Part shown: piece by piece, positions 10,704-19,570 of the stretch
Layout: each line of letters opens with the position of its first letter
Numbering within the stretch: position 1 is the stretch's first letter
NCBI GenBank assembly: GCA_029936155.1
Contig: JAPYUK010000002.1
Span: 77,786-121,134, forward strand
Reading direction: 5' to 3'
Origin: Dehalococcoidia bacterium
GTDB taxonomy: Bacteria > Chloroflexota > Dehalococcoidia > Lucifugimonadales > Lucifugimonadaceae
DNA length: 43,349 bases
The notes under the pieces: generated by a model
Told to the model about the DNA's origin: nothing
The model's input: only the letters and a program-made list of their open reading frames with translations
The model's database searches: none
Program-made: the position numbers and the translations under genes

Positions 10704-11015
10704 GTGGTCACGTCTGCCAACCTGTCAGGAAGCGCGAGTAGCGTTCAATTCTCTTTTGCACAGGATCTGATCGGTCGTGCTCATCGGGTCGAGACCAGTC
10801 TTGGTGGATATCGTTATCGTTTGGCCGCCGTGGTGTCGAATTTGGTGCCGAAATCCCCAAAATCCGACAGGCTACAGGGCTTATTCAGGCTCAATTCCGC
10901 TAGAGATTTGTCTGGCCTCGCAAACGTTCTCGACGATAAGGTCATATCCTTTCTGAACGAGTTGTTTGGCAAATCAAGCAGAAAATTTGGCGATTGGGCA
11001 TCTCCTCACTCTTAG
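10704..11015 (+). CDS. Small hypothetical protein between ligA and pth
   Basis: I do not recognise this 103-residue reading frame. It starts with GTG at 10704, preceded by GGAG at 10692-10695 with an 8-base gap, which is a good ribosome binding site. It overlaps the putative TTG start of pth by 22 bases, which would allow translational coupling. The product has no signal peptide, no membrane segment and no Cys, and looks soluble and mildly basic. Without homologues it could be a chance frame in the 336-base gap. No other gene candidate was seen between 10658 and 10993. Confidence 0.35.
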   Translation: MVTSANLSGSASSVQFSFAQDLIGRAHRVETSLGGYRYRLAAVVSNLVPKSPKSDRLQGLFRLNSARDLSGLANVLDDKVISFLNELFGKSSRKFGDWASPHS

Positions 11016-11644
11016 ATAAGTTATTTCCTAGCGGCAAAGGCGGCGGGTCGGAAGGCCCTCCGTGGATCGTTCTGGGTCTCGGTAATCCTGGCGCCGAGTA
11101 TAGAAACACGCGCCACAACGTTGGCTGGTGGTGCATGGACGAGCTCGTTCGCCGGACTAACGCCGATCTGAACCGCAAGCGCAAAGAGCTTCGGTATGCC
11201 GAGGTCGAGCTCGGAGGGACGCAGGTTGTACTCGCCTACCCACGCACCTTCATGAACCGCTCGGGGCTGGCGCTAAGCTATCTGACGAACAGGTTCAAAA
11301 CTAGCCCTGAAAATATCTTAGTGGTTACTGACGATATAAACCTGCCGCCCGGTTCCGTTCGTATACGTAAGCAGGGTGGCCCGGGTGGTCACAACGGACT
11401 TAAGTCGATCATCGCCGCCCTCCGCACCAGTGAGTATCCTCGTATTCGAATAGGTGTCGGCAACCCCGATACATCTTCCGAGCAGGTCGACCACGTTTTG
11501 GGTACGTTTGATCCGGCTACCAGAGAGCTCGTCTCAGCGGCAATAATTCGAGCGGCCGATGCGATTACGATGATCGTAAATAGTGAAATCAACAACGCAA
11601 TGAACAAATTCAACAGCAATGGCGAATCGCCAAAATCGAATTGA
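10994..11644 (+). CDS. pth: Peptidyl-tRNA hydrolase
   Basis: Pth releases tRNA from peptidyl-tRNAs that drop off the ribosome. The conserved core is intact: LGLGNPGAEYRNTRHNVG with the substrate-binding N31 and catalytic H41 (N10 and H20 in E. coli), TFMNRSG with N88 (N68), DDINLPPG with D113 (D93), and GGPGGHNGLKSI. The start is uncertain: TTG 10994 adds about 24 residues before the family's usual start, but no ATG or GTG lies nearer in frame. The stop TGA at 11642-11644 overlaps the proposed TTG start of the metallopeptidase by two bases, so the two are probably co-translated. Confidence 0.94.
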   Translation: MGISSLLDKLFPSGKGGGSEGPPWIVLGLGNPGAEYRNTRHNVGWWCMDELVRRTNADLNRKRKELRYAEVELGGTQVVLAYPRTFMNRSGLALSYLTNRFKTSPENILVVTDDINLPPGSVRIRKQGGPGGHNGLKSIIAALRTSEYPRIRIGVGNPDTSSEQVDHVLGTFDPATRELVSAAIIRAADAITMIVNSEINNAMNKFNSNGESPKSN

Positions 11645-13800
11645 TTTTGCTCAGCAATTTGCTAGCCCAACTACTGGAATCATCGCGACGCACAGTGCTT
11701 CAAATCGGTGTTGGCGGGCTCGCTCTACTTCTTGTTACATGCCAGAACGGTGAGCCTGAATTAAGGCCCACTATTTCTGTAGAGCCATCGCCACAGGCTG
11801 AACCGACACTGTCCGCAACCACGGCACCCACCGTGAAATCGTTAATACCCACCCCCGTTCCGACATCTACACGTTCGCCTTCAGACACCCCAGCACCCGC
11901 AACCAGCACACTTTCCGATCCGATCGTAACCGAAACACCGACAGCCGACCCTACTGCCACAACTGCGCCGAGCGGTTCATCAGGTGGCTCATCATCGCCG
12001 CTGATTCCGGCGCCAACTGCAACTCCAGTCTTTGTGCCAGCTCTGGCCGAGCCCGACATTCCCACTCCACCCGACCGTGATTTACAGGAGCTCGGGCAGC
12101 GGTTGGTTCCCGGCTATACCGAACCTAAAAACGTCGTCCCTGCCAATCCTCTGGAGATCGGAGACAAGGTCGATTTCTGGGTATTACGCGATGAGGGCAG
12201 CGTGATAGTCAGCGGCGAGGTTTCCCATGTCTCTGAGCATGTCTACTGGATATTCGAGAACGGTTATCTGCCCGAGCCGGAAGACATCCAGCTTGTCGCA
12301 GCTAATTTTGAGTCGGCGGTTTGGCCGGCGGTGACGGAAGTGTTCGGAGCACCGCTTACGCCCGGAATAGACGGCGACGATCGGATGGTCGTGTTTACCA
12401 GTGTTTTGCGAAGTGGAGTTGCCGGTTACTTCTCGGCGGCCGATTCGTATCCTCGTGAAATTCGGCCCCACTCAAACCAGCGAGAAGCGCTATATATGTC
12501 GGCGAATCAGGTCGATCTGGCGAGCAGCGAGTACCTCAGCGTGATTGCCCATGAGCTTCAGCACGCTACCCATTTCGCAGCTGATCCCAGTGAAGATTCG
12601 TGGGTCAATGAGGGACTTTCTGAGGTTTCTGCGGAGATTGCCGGGTTCACCAGATCGGCGGCGGCGGCCTTCGTTCGGGAACCGGCTACATCGCTAACCG
12701 CATGGGCGCAGGATATTTCGATATCGGCAGCAAACTATGGTGCGGCGAATCTTTTCTTCGCGTTCATCGCCACTCACTACGGCGGCAACGAAATGCTGGC
12801 AGCCATTGCCCAGAATCAGGAAGACGGTATCGAGTCGATCGATGCCGCATTGGCTGAGCAGGGATTCGATGAAACGGTGAACAACGTGTTTGCCGATTGG
12901 CTCGTCGCCAACTATCTGAGCACCGATGAAGGGCCGTTTGGTTACTCCGATCATTCCATGCCACCGGTGAGAAACCGCTACAAGCGGGCACCCGACTCGC
13001 TGAGCAGTACGGTGAGGGCTTATGGTGCCGACTACGTTGTGACGAGTAGTGGTTCCGGAATGATGACTATCGGATTCAATGGCGAGGCTGAGACTTCGTT
13101 GCTCGGCGCGGCTCCGCACTCTGGCGACACCTGCTGGTGGTCGAATCACGGCGACTCGATCGACTCGACCCTCACTCGCAGTGTCAATCTAAGTGATCTT
13201 GAAAGTGCCACGCTCAAGTTTTGGGTCAACTATGAGATCGAAGAGTTTTGGGATTATGGCTACATCATGGTGTCGAACGACGATGGCGCGTCGTGGAACA
13301 TTCTCGACACAGATCGGGCGATCAATTACAACCCGAACGGAAACGGATACGGAGCCGGGCTGACAGGTACGAGTCTTGGCTGGGTCCAGGATTCAATCAA
13401 TATCTCTGACTACGCTGGCCAACAGATCTTGCTGAGATTCGAGTACATCACAGACGATGCGGTGTTCTCACGGGGTGCCTGCTTCGACGATTTCGAAATT
13501 CCGGAGCTCGATTGGATTGACGACACGTCGACTTCTGGCGACTGGACGTCGAACGGATTCGCCCTGGTTGAAGAGATGATTCCGACGCAATATCTCGTAC
13601 AAGTTATCCATGAGAAGGCTGTAGGTGAGCCAGTTGTTTACCAGATTCCGATCGGAGCAGACGCCAAAGGTGGAATGACAGTTGAGGAAGTTGGCGACGA
13701 TGATTTGATCGTCGTGATAATCAGTGCAGTAAATCGCCAATCCACCATTGCTACGGAATACACTTTAGATATCACACCTAAAGTTTTGACGCGCTCCTGA
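11641..13800 (+). CDS. Secreted lipoprotein metallopeptidase (HExxH, immune-inhibitor-A-like C-terminus)
   Basis: The 719-residue protein has a hydrophobic N-terminus ending in a lipobox-like LLVTC near residue 34, then a long Pro/Thr/Ser-rich linker to about residue 130. The catalytic segment contains H304-E305-L-Q-H308, followed by NEGLSE with E324, which fits a zinc ligand or catalytic triad of the HExxH...E type. Residues about 480-630 resemble the jelly-roll region of M6 peptidases (YIMVSNDDGASWNIL, LLRFEYITDDAV, CFDDFEIPEL). I infer an exported protease anchored to the outer face of the membrane that degrades external protein. The start TTG 11641 overlaps the pth stop; other TTG codons just downstream are possible. 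A terminator spans its stop codon. Confidence 0.8.
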   Translation: MILLSNLLAQLLESSRRTVLQIGVGGLALLLVTCQNGEPELRPTISVEPSPQAEPTLSATTAPTVKSLIPTPVPTSTRSPSDTPAPATSTLSDPIVTETPTADPTATTAPSGSSGGSSSPLIPAPTATPVFVPALAEPDIPTPPDRDLQELGQRLVPGYTEPKNVVPANPLEIGDKVDFWVLRDEGSVIVSGEVSHVSEHVYWIFENGYLPEPEDIQLVAANFESAVWPAVTEVFGAPLTPGIDGDDRMVVFTSVLRSGVAGYFSAADSYPREIRPHSNQREALYMSANQVDLASSEYLSVIAHELQHATHFAADPSEDSWVNEGLSEVSAEIAGFTRSAAAAFVREPATSLTAWAQDISISAANYGAANLFFAFIATHYGGNEMLAAIAQNQEDGIESIDAALAEQGFDETVNNVFADWLVANYLSTDEGPFGYSDHSMPPVRNRYKRAPDSLSSTVRAYGADYVVTSSGSGMMTIGFNGEAETSLLGAAPHSGDTCWWSNHGDSIDSTLTRSVNLSDLESATLKFWVNYEIEEFWDYGYIMVSNDDGASWNILDTDRAINYNPNGNGYGAGLTGTSLGWVQDSINISDYAGQQILLRFEYITDDAVFSRGACFDDFEIPELDWIDDTSTSGDWTSNGFALVEEMIPTQYLVQVIHEKAVGEPVVYQIPIGADAKGGMTVEEVGDDDLIVVIISAVNRQSTIATEYTLDITPKVLTRS

Positions 13801-13813
13801 ACGAGCGCTTTTT
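13791..13813 (+). terminator. Rho-independent terminator spanning the peptidase stop codon
   Basis: GCGCTC (13791-13796) pairs perfectly with GAGCGC (13803-13808) around the loop CTGAAC, followed by TTTTT (13809-13813). The TGA stop of the metallopeptidase lies within the hairpin at 13798-13800. Translation up to the stop would cover the 5' arm, so termination may depend on ribosome position. The oxidoreductase start lies only 24 bases after the T run. Confidence 0.8.
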
Positions 13814-13836
13814 CTACTCCACCCGGAGCAACCGTC

Positions 13837-14937
13837 ATTAGCAAGTTATTCACTCCCCTCGAAATTCGAGGGGAGACCATACATAACCGCGTCTTCTATT
13901 CCCCGATGTGCGAGTACTCATGTGATGACGACGGTATGGCGACCGACTGGCACATGGTTCACCTTGGATCGAAGGCCGCCGGAGGTACTGGACTCGTGAT
14001 GGCTGAGGCGACCGGAGTCAGCCCAGAGGGTCGAATTACGCCAAGCTGTCTTGGCATTTGGTCCGACGCCCACGTCGATGCGTTGCGACCAATTACGACT
14101 TTCATATCTGGTCAGGGTTCTGTTCCCGCAATTCAAATTGCTCACGCCGGTCGCAAGGCTTCTCATGCGGAGCCGTGGAATCCTCTTCACAGGCACCTCG
14201 AAATAGACGAAGGTGGCTGGCAGTCGGTCGCTCCCAGCGCCATACCGTTCGATGAAACTTTTGGGATACCCAAAGAGCTGACGAAGCAGGAAATTGCCGA
14301 GGTCACTCAATCGTTTGTCGATGCTTCACTTCGATCTCTTGATGCTGGATTCAAGGTAATCGAACTTCACTTTGCCCACGGGTATCTGGCGAGTTCTTTC
14401 ATGTCCCCTCTTTCGAATCACCGAGAAGACGAGTATGGCGGCTCACTTGAAAATCGGTGCCGATTTGCATTGGAAACGATCGCTGCGGTTCGGAAGGCGA
14501 TTCCAGATTCAACACCGCTGTTTGTGCGTATTTCTGCGTCCGAGTTCGTCGAAGGCGGATGGGACATCGATGATTCGGTGCAGCTTTCGAAGTGGATGAA
14601 AGACGCTGGGGTTGATCTTGTCGATACCTCAGCTGGCGGGAATTCGGCGAATCAGGTATTGGAGCTCAAGCCGGGGTACCAGGTGCCATTTGCTGAGGCG
14701 ATACGCGAAGAAGCGGGGATCATGACCGGCGCTGTTGGTCTGATTACTGAGGCTCAGCAGGCAGAGGCGATTCTCGAAGCAGGACAGGCCGACGCTGTGT
14801 TTCTTGGTCGAGAAATCATGCGGAATCCGTACTGGGCGCTGTACGCCCAGGCTCAGCTTGATGGCGGAAGCGATAACTGGCCGGTGCAATACGAACGTTC
14901 AGCATTTGATGGCAAATACGCAGGGCCGGTGGCGTAA
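13837..14937 (+). CDS. NADH:flavin oxidoreductase (old yellow enzyme family), probable ATT start
   Basis: This FMN-dependent TIM-barrel reductase acts on activated C=C bonds or related substrates. The segments SPMCEYS, QIAHAGRKAS, HFAHGYLASSFMSPLSNHREDEYGGSLENRCRF and GAVGLI..AQQAEAIL are family hallmarks, close to YqjM/xenobiotic reductases. The first ATG is at 13906, but the conserved N-terminus (SKLFTPLEIRGETIHNRVFYSPM) is encoded upstream with no ATG, GTG or TTG at the right place. The codon where Met is expected is ATT at 13837, with GGAG at 13825-13828 eight bases before it. I therefore call a rare ATT start, giving 366 residues. Starting at ATG 13906 would remove the first strand and an FMN-contact region. 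The physiological substrate is unknown. Confidence 0.85.
   Translation: MSKLFTPLEIRGETIHNRVFYSPMCEYSCDDDGMATDWHMVHLGSKAAGGTGLVMAEATGVSPEGRITPSCLGIWSDAHVDALRPITTFISGQGSVPAIQIAHAGRKASHAEPWNPLHRHLEIDEGGWQSVAPSAIPFDETFGIPKELTKQEIAEVTQSFVDASLRSLDAGFKVIELHFAHGYLASSFMSPLSNHREDEYGGSLENRCRFALETIAAVRKAIPDSTPLFVRISASEFVEGGWDIDDSVQLSKWMKDAGVDLVDTSAGGNSANQVLELKPGYQVPFAEAIREEAGIMTGAVGLITEAQQAEAILEAGQADAVFLGREIMRNPYWALYAQAQLDGGSDNWPVQYERSAFDGKYAGPVA
13853..13875. repeat. Near-perfect 23-base palindrome at the start of the oxidoreductase gene
   Basis: CTCCCCTCGAA (13853-13863) and TTCGAGGGGAG (13865-13875) are exact inverted arms around a single A. In RNA this gives a strong 9-bp G+C-rich stem with a 5-base AAATT loop, beginning 14 bases after the ATT start codon. 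It could be an operator or a translation-controlling hairpin. It codes for part of the conserved TPLEIRGE segment, so it may partly be a coding coincidence. Confidence 0.6.
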
Positions 14938-14950
14938 CTGCCGACCATGG

Positions 14951-15786
14951 CTAGCTAATGCCGAAGTTGGCATCAGCCAAATCATCGAATTCGGATAACA
15001 GGCCATCTGGTAACGGCCCCATTTCAGCGGCGCCAATCCAAAATTCGAGATGCTCCAGTTCGGGCATACCGGCTTCAATGCCTGATACGTCCGGATTACG
15101 CATAGCGTATCGAACGGCAACTCGAGTACGCTCCCTGTGTTCGGGCTTCAACAGTGGCAGCACACTGATCATCCGTTCGACATCTGAACCAACGTCATTG
15201 GCGAGTGCAACACCGCCCTCTTTACCGGTGCGAACATCGGTAGCAATAACACCGGCGGCGAGCACCCGAATCACCATCATCCCAACTCGTTGACTGTGGG
15301 TAATTTCGTGCAGCGCATCGGCTTCACTCGTGCTGGTGAACCCAATATGGCGGGTAAGGCCTTTATCTACCAGCGACTGCATTGCATCGGCAATTCCCCC
15401 TCACCGAGTATGTCGTCTGGCGTAATCGCGTTTGCAAACTCGCCTAGCGAACCGCCAATACGGTTGTACAACTTGGTACAGATAAACGCTGTCCATATGC
15501 AGCCTACTCAGGCTATCTATCAGTGCTCTTTCGGCCTGCCCAGCAAAATCCGGTGCTGTTAGATCGAATGCTGTTTTTGTTGAGGCATATGGACGCTCTT
15601 TCTCGGTGAGCTCCTCCATCAGCCATCCGATGCAGTTTCAGATGCTCCACTCCCGGAACTGGCAGCAGTATCGATCCAGTTAATTCCGGCATCGAGCGCC
15701 ATTCGTACAGCCTTGCGGCGGCTGTCATCGTCGGCGTCAATCAAGATTCCACCGACCGCGCCACCGCCGAGTTTGCGGTAGTTCAT
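14951..15786 (-). pseudogene. Aldo/keto reductase, broken by several frameshifts
   Basis: Read from ATG at 15786, the product begins MNYRKLGGGAVGG and continues through DAGINWIDTAASSGSGASET, which looks like the start of an aldo/keto reductase with its NADPH-binding barrel. Shifting frame near 15635 recovers IGWLMEELTEKERPYASTKTAF. A second shift near 15475 recovers QVYNRIGGSLGEF, and a third in a run of five G near 15400 recovers GIADAMQSLVDKGLTRHIGFTST through to the natural end at 14951. With three single-base indels the gene cannot make a full protein. One change is a missing G in a homopolymer, so sequencing error is possible, but three in one gene next to intact genes suggests true decay. 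Confidence 0.75.
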
Positions 15787-15843
15787 TCGGGTGAAATCCT
15801 TGCGTTTTGCCGAGGAGTTTAGGTGCGCAAGGATATCAACGAA

Positions 15844-17106
15844 TTACAACGCCTCGATTGTTGACCATCCAGTGTAGGGGATCAGGACTTCGGGCATGGC
15901 GACCGAGCCGTCTTCTTGGAGGCCGTTTTCGACTACGGCTATCCAGATTCGTGGGAGTGCGAGACCGGATCCGTTGAGCGTATGCGGTAACCGCGTTGAG
16001 GCACCAACTTCAGGACGGTAGCGGGTGCCATTTCGGCGTGACTGGAAGTCGGTACAGGTCGAGATTGAGCTGACTTCAAGCCATTCGGCCGATCCGGGCG
16101 ACCAGACCTCGATGTCATAAGTTTTTGCCGACTGAAATCCGATGTCGCCTGCGCAGAGTTGTAGCACCCTGTATGTCAGTCCAAGTCGCTCACACAGTAC
16201 GGTCGCTTCACCAACCATCTCTTCCAGAATGTCATCTGAGCCTTCGGGTTCGACATATCGGAACATCTCGACTTTTTCGAACTGGTGAACTCGCTTGATG
16301 CCGCGTACATCACGACCCGCGGATGTGTGCTCTTTACGGAAGCTGGGAGTCTGAGCGACGTACTTCAGAGGCAGCGTATCGGGATCGATTATCTGGCCTT
16401 GATGCAGTCCATTTAAAGCCACTTCGGCTGTCGGCACAAGCCACAGATCGGATTCTTCGTCGCGATAAAGATTGTCCCTGAACTTGGGCAGGTTCCCCGA
16501 ACCGATCATCGTCTCCTGGCGGATAAGCAACGGCGGGTCGATCTCGGTGTATCCGTGCTCTTCGGTCTGCACGTCGAGCATCCAGGCTGCGAGCGCCCGT
16601 TGAAGTTTTGCACCCTTGCCTTTGAGCACATAAAACCGTGCTCCAGAAATGCTTGCACCAGCTTCGAGGTCGAGGATTCCGAGGTCAACAGCGACATCCC
16701 AGTGGGCGATGCCATGGGTGTCGGTCGGGCCTTCCGAAGTGCGAACTACAACATTGGACCCTTCATCGAGACCGTCAGGAACGTCGTCGAGAGGGGTGTT
16801 GGGAATCGGTAACAGAGTGTCGTTCAGTTCTTCGAGTACAGTCGCTAGCTCTCCTTCGACAGACTTGATGCGATCACCGGTTTCCCGCATTTCTGCGATC
16901 TCTTCTGGAGTTGGTTTTCGTTTCTCGTTGCCGATCGTCTTGCTCACGTTATTGCGGGTGGCGCGGTCGGCATCAGCGGTCTGGATCAGCTCTTTCCTGC
17001 GCCCATCGAGTTCGAGAATCCTGTCGATCGGCGGGTCTTCACCGCGACGCGTCAGAGCGGCTCGGAATTTCTCGGGGTCTCGGACTATCTGTTCCAGTGA
17101 AAGCAT
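15844..17106 (-). CDS. serS: Seryl-tRNA synthetase
   Basis: This class II synthetase charges tRNA-Ser and, in selenocysteine-using bacteria, also makes the Ser-tRNA(Sec) precursor. The 420 residues are the family length. An N-terminal tRNA-binding coiled-coil arm spans about 25-100. Motif 2 is FRKEHTSAGRDVRGIKRVHQFEKVEMF (about 273-300), and motif 3 is around LNGSGLALPRIWIAVVENG (about 377-395). The ATG at 17106 is clear. It follows lysS by 56 bases on the same strand, so the two synthetases probably form an operon. The tRNA-Ser at 28.8 kb is one of its substrates. Confidence 0.96.
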   Translation of the reverse strand: MLSLEQIVRDPEKFRAALTRRGEDPPIDRILELDGRRKELIQTADADRATRNNVSKTIGNEKRKPTPEEIAEMRETGDRIKSVEGELATVLEELNDTLLPIPNTPLDDVPDGLDEGSNVVVRTSEGPTDTHGIAHWDVAVDLGILDLEAGASISGARFYVLKGKGAKLQRALAAWMLDVQTEEHGYTEIDPPLLIRQETMIGSGNLPKFRDNLYRDEESDLWLVPTAEVALNGLHQGQIIDPDTLPLKYVAQTPSFRKEHTSAGRDVRGIKRVHQFEKVEMFRYVEPEGSDDILEEMVGEATVLCERLGLTYRVLQLCAGDIGFQSAKTYDIEVWSPGSAEWLEVSSISTCTDFQSRRNGTRYRPEVGASTRLPHTLNGSGLALPRIWIAVVENGLQEDGSVAMPEVLIPYTGWSTIEAL

Positions 17107-17162
17107 TTATTACTCTAGCTATTGCGTAAGCTTAAATCGGCGTAGGTTGAAAAATTATTAGA

Positions 17163-18737
17163 TCACGAATTTCGCATTGCCGGGAATAACAATATTTCTC
17201 GGATCGACTCTTCGCCTGCGATGAGCATTGTCAGTCTGTCGATACCGAGGCCAAGCCCACCGGTTGGTGGCATGCCGTGGTCGATCGCTGTCAGGAAATC
17301 TTCGTCCAATCGATCGGCCTCTTCATCGTCGAACTGCTCACGCATCTGCTCCTGCTGTACGAATCTCGCCCGCTGGTCAACCGGATCGTTCAGCTCGGTG
17401 AAAGCGTTGCAAATCTCTGTACCCATGACGAAACCTTCAAACCGTTCGACGATCTCGTCGGAGTCGGGTTTGCGTTTTGCCAGCGGCGACATCTCGACCG
17501 GATAGTCGACGAGGAAGTGTGGTTGAATGAGATGGGGTTCTACTTCAGATGAAATGACCTTGTCGAGCAGTCGACCCCATGCTGAACCAGCTTCGACGTG
17601 GATTCCACGCTCGCGCATCGCTCCCGAGAGTGACTCGGCGTCGCGAACATCAACAAAGTCGATACCCGTCCGCTTTTTAATCTCTCCCCGAAGGTCGAGT
17701 CGGGGCCATGGCGGAGTCAGATCGATCTCTTTCCGAACACCCTCTACGGCAGGTAAAACCATCGAACCTGTCGTCTCCTTAGCAATGTGGGAGACCATGT
17801 TTTCGACCAGTTCCATCACGTCGTTGTAGTCAGCGTATGCCTGATAACTCTCGATAGTCGTGAACTCCGGGTTGTGGTCGTGGTCGAGTCCTTCATTACG
17901 GAAGAGTCGTCCGATTTCAAATACCCGTTCGATGCCACCGACGATGAGTTTCTTCAAATAGAGCTCGGTCGCTATTCGCAGGTATAGATCACGGTCAAGC
18001 TGGTTGTGGTGCGTCTCGAATGGTGTCGCCTGGGCACCTGCGGCAACCGGTACGAGGATTGGAGTTTCAACTTCGATAAATCCACGATCGTGCATGAACG
18101 AACGCATCTCACGCACAACATTTGATCGCAGCAACGCGTTTTTCATCGCCTTGTCGTTCGAGATGAGGTCGAGATAGCGCTGGCGAAATCTGATTTCCTG
18201 ATCCTGCAGACCGTGCCACTTGTCGGGCAGCGGGCGAATCGCCTTTGTGAGCACAGTTACCTTCGCGGCCTCGACGCTGATTTCACCCCGGCGAGTACGG
18301 ATAACCGACCCTTCGACTCCGATAATGTCGCCAATATCCAGCAGGCTTATTATCGCGTACTCGTCATCGCCCATGGTGTTCTGTCGCGCAAATGCCTGAA
18401 TCGTGCCATGGCCGTCTTTGAGATCAATAAACGCAGCCTTACCCATTCCGCGCCGGGCCATGACACGGCCTGCTACCCGAATCATTTCGGTCTTTGGATG
18501 CTCGGTGTCGCCTACTCCGTTGCTAGCCATTACCTCGGCGTACTCGAACAGCGTTATCGCTTCGACAGAAGTGTGTGTGCGATCGTATCGGGGCGGGTAC
18601 GGGTCGATTCCCTGAGCCCTGATCTGAGCAACCTTGGCAAGACGATCCTCGATCAGCTTCTGCTCGCCGGCGGCCGAATCTATTTCTGATTCTTCTGGTG
18701 ATTGGACCGGCTGTTCCGGTTGATCTTGGTTGGTCAT
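17163..18737 (-). CDS. lysS: Lysyl-tRNA synthetase, class II
   Basis: LysRS charges tRNA-Lys. An N-terminal anticodon-binding OB fold (VAGRVMARRGMGKAAFIDLKDG) is followed by the class II core: motif 1 around FIEVETPILVPVAAGAQATPF, motif 2 FRNEGLDHDHNPEFTTIESYQAY and motif 3 GGLGLGIDRLTMLI. I chose the ATG at 18737 (MTNQDQPEQP), giving 524 residues, close to the usual 500-510. An upstream ATG at 18815 would add 26 atypical residues. The first 50 residues are acidic, Gln/Pro-rich and probably disordered. It is the first gene of a likely lysS-serS operon and is divergent from rsmD. Confidence 0.95.
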   Translation of the reverse strand: MTNQDQPEQPVQSPEESEIDSAAGEQKLIEDRLAKVAQIRAQGIDPYPPRYDRTHTSVEAITLFEYAEVMASNGVGDTEHPKTEMIRVAGRVMARRGMGKAAFIDLKDGHGTIQAFARQNTMGDDEYAIISLLDIGDIIGVEGSVIRTRRGEISVEAAKVTVLTKAIRPLPDKWHGLQDQEIRFRQRYLDLISNDKAMKNALLRSNVVREMRSFMHDRGFIEVETPILVPVAAGAQATPFETHHNQLDRDLYLRIATELYLKKLIVGGIERVFEIGRLFRNEGLDHDHNPEFTTIESYQAYADYNDVMELVENMVSHIAKETTGSMVLPAVEGVRKEIDLTPPWPRLDLRGEIKKRTGIDFVDVRDAESLSGAMRERGIHVEAGSAWGRLLDKVISSEVEPHLIQPHFLVDYPVEMSPLAKRKPDSDEIVERFEGFVMGTEICNAFTELNDPVDQRARFVQQEQMREQFDDEEADRLDEDFLTAIDHGMPPTGGLGLGIDRLTMLIAGEESIREILLFPAMRNS

Positions 18738-18982
18738 ATTTCTCGACGCAGAAGTATCTGCGGGTTTCGTCTTGAATCGTGGTACGGCTTGCTGCGCCGG
18801 AGTATGGAAATTCATTCTAAGCCAGCAGCACTTTAGATTCAGCCGGATTCAGTTACTAGTTTCAGCGGGTGCGGCAACTTCGCTTCCGTGTAAATCACCC
18901 GAAATCAGTAACGCCCCACGAAGGTCGATATTCCGCGCCCCATGAATAATCGGTTAATCCGAATTGACATCAGGGGTATCAG

Positions 18983-19570
18983 GTGCGGATCGAAAGAGCG
19001 ATGAGTGACAGACGCAAAGGGTCGCCAGGGTTCAAATCCAGGCGAGCTTCCAGTGGAGGTTCTCTTCGACCAACGACATCCAAAGTGAGATCAGCGATTT
19101 TCTCGATGCTTGGTCCTGCTGGAGCGAGTGGTCTCCGGGTTCTCGACATCTATGCCGGAACCGGTGCACTCGGAATTGAGGCTCTTCAACGCGGTGCCGA
19201 AAGTGCCGTGTTTATCGAGCAAAACTCACGTCGATGTGAGGATATTAAAAAGGCCTTAGGGCGACACAGGTTGACGATGCAGGGTTCAGTTCAAAGAGGT
19301 AGCGCACTCAACGCAGTTGGAAGACTGAAGAGTGAGTTCGATCTGATTTTTGCCGATCCACCGTACCATCTTGTGGAATTCGAAGCACTGTTCGAGCGTG
19401 TTTCCGAGGCTGGACTAATCGCCGAAAACGCAATCGCATTTCTTGAGCATTCGAAGATGACACAGCTACCCGGTTCACTTCCGGGCCTCACGTTGTCTAC
19501 CCACCGTCTTTACGGCGATACGGCAGTTTCGGTCTACACGACCGCAGCACACCAGTCAGGGGGCGAATAG
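18983..19570 (+). CDS. rsmD: 16S rRNA (guanine966-N2)-methyltransferase
   Basis: RsmD methylates G966 of 16S rRNA using S-adenosylmethionine. The family signature RPTTSKVRSAIFSML (about 29-43) is followed by the SAM-binding LDIYAGTGALGIEALQRGA (about 53-71) and the catalytic FADPPYH (DPPY motif, about 117-123). Length is 195 residues, within the normal range. GTG 18983 has an AGGGG Shine-Dalgarno sequence at 18972-18976 with six bases spacing; ATG 19001 is a less supported alternative. It heads a compact operon: its stop TAG is directly followed by the coaD ATG. The N-terminal part before RPTT is more divergent than in E. coli. Confidence 0.9.
   Translation: MRIERAMSDRRKGSPGFKSRRASSGGSLRPTTSKVRSAIFSMLGPAGASGLRVLDIYAGTGALGIEALQRGAESAVFIEQNSRRCEDIKKALGRHRLTMQGSVQRGSALNAVGRLKSEFDLIFADPPYHLVEFEALFERVSEAGLIAENAIAFLEHSKMTQLPGSLPGLTLSTHRLYGDTAVSVYTTAAHQSGGE

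Noticed and set aside
13798-13800. TGA between the metallopeptidase and the in-frame oxidoreductase as a second selenocysteine codon
   Set aside because: The two proteins belong to unrelated families, a terminator hairpin spans the TGA, and no redox motif is present there.
15600-15660. TGA in the aldo/keto reductase as a selenocysteine codon
   Set aside because: The frame after the TGA does not continue the protein. A single-base indel just before it restores the expected IGWLMEEL sequence, so this is a frameshift.
18213-18689. A 158-codon + strand frame opposite lysS
   Set aside because: It is wholly inside lysS on the other strand, and the product has no recognisable features.
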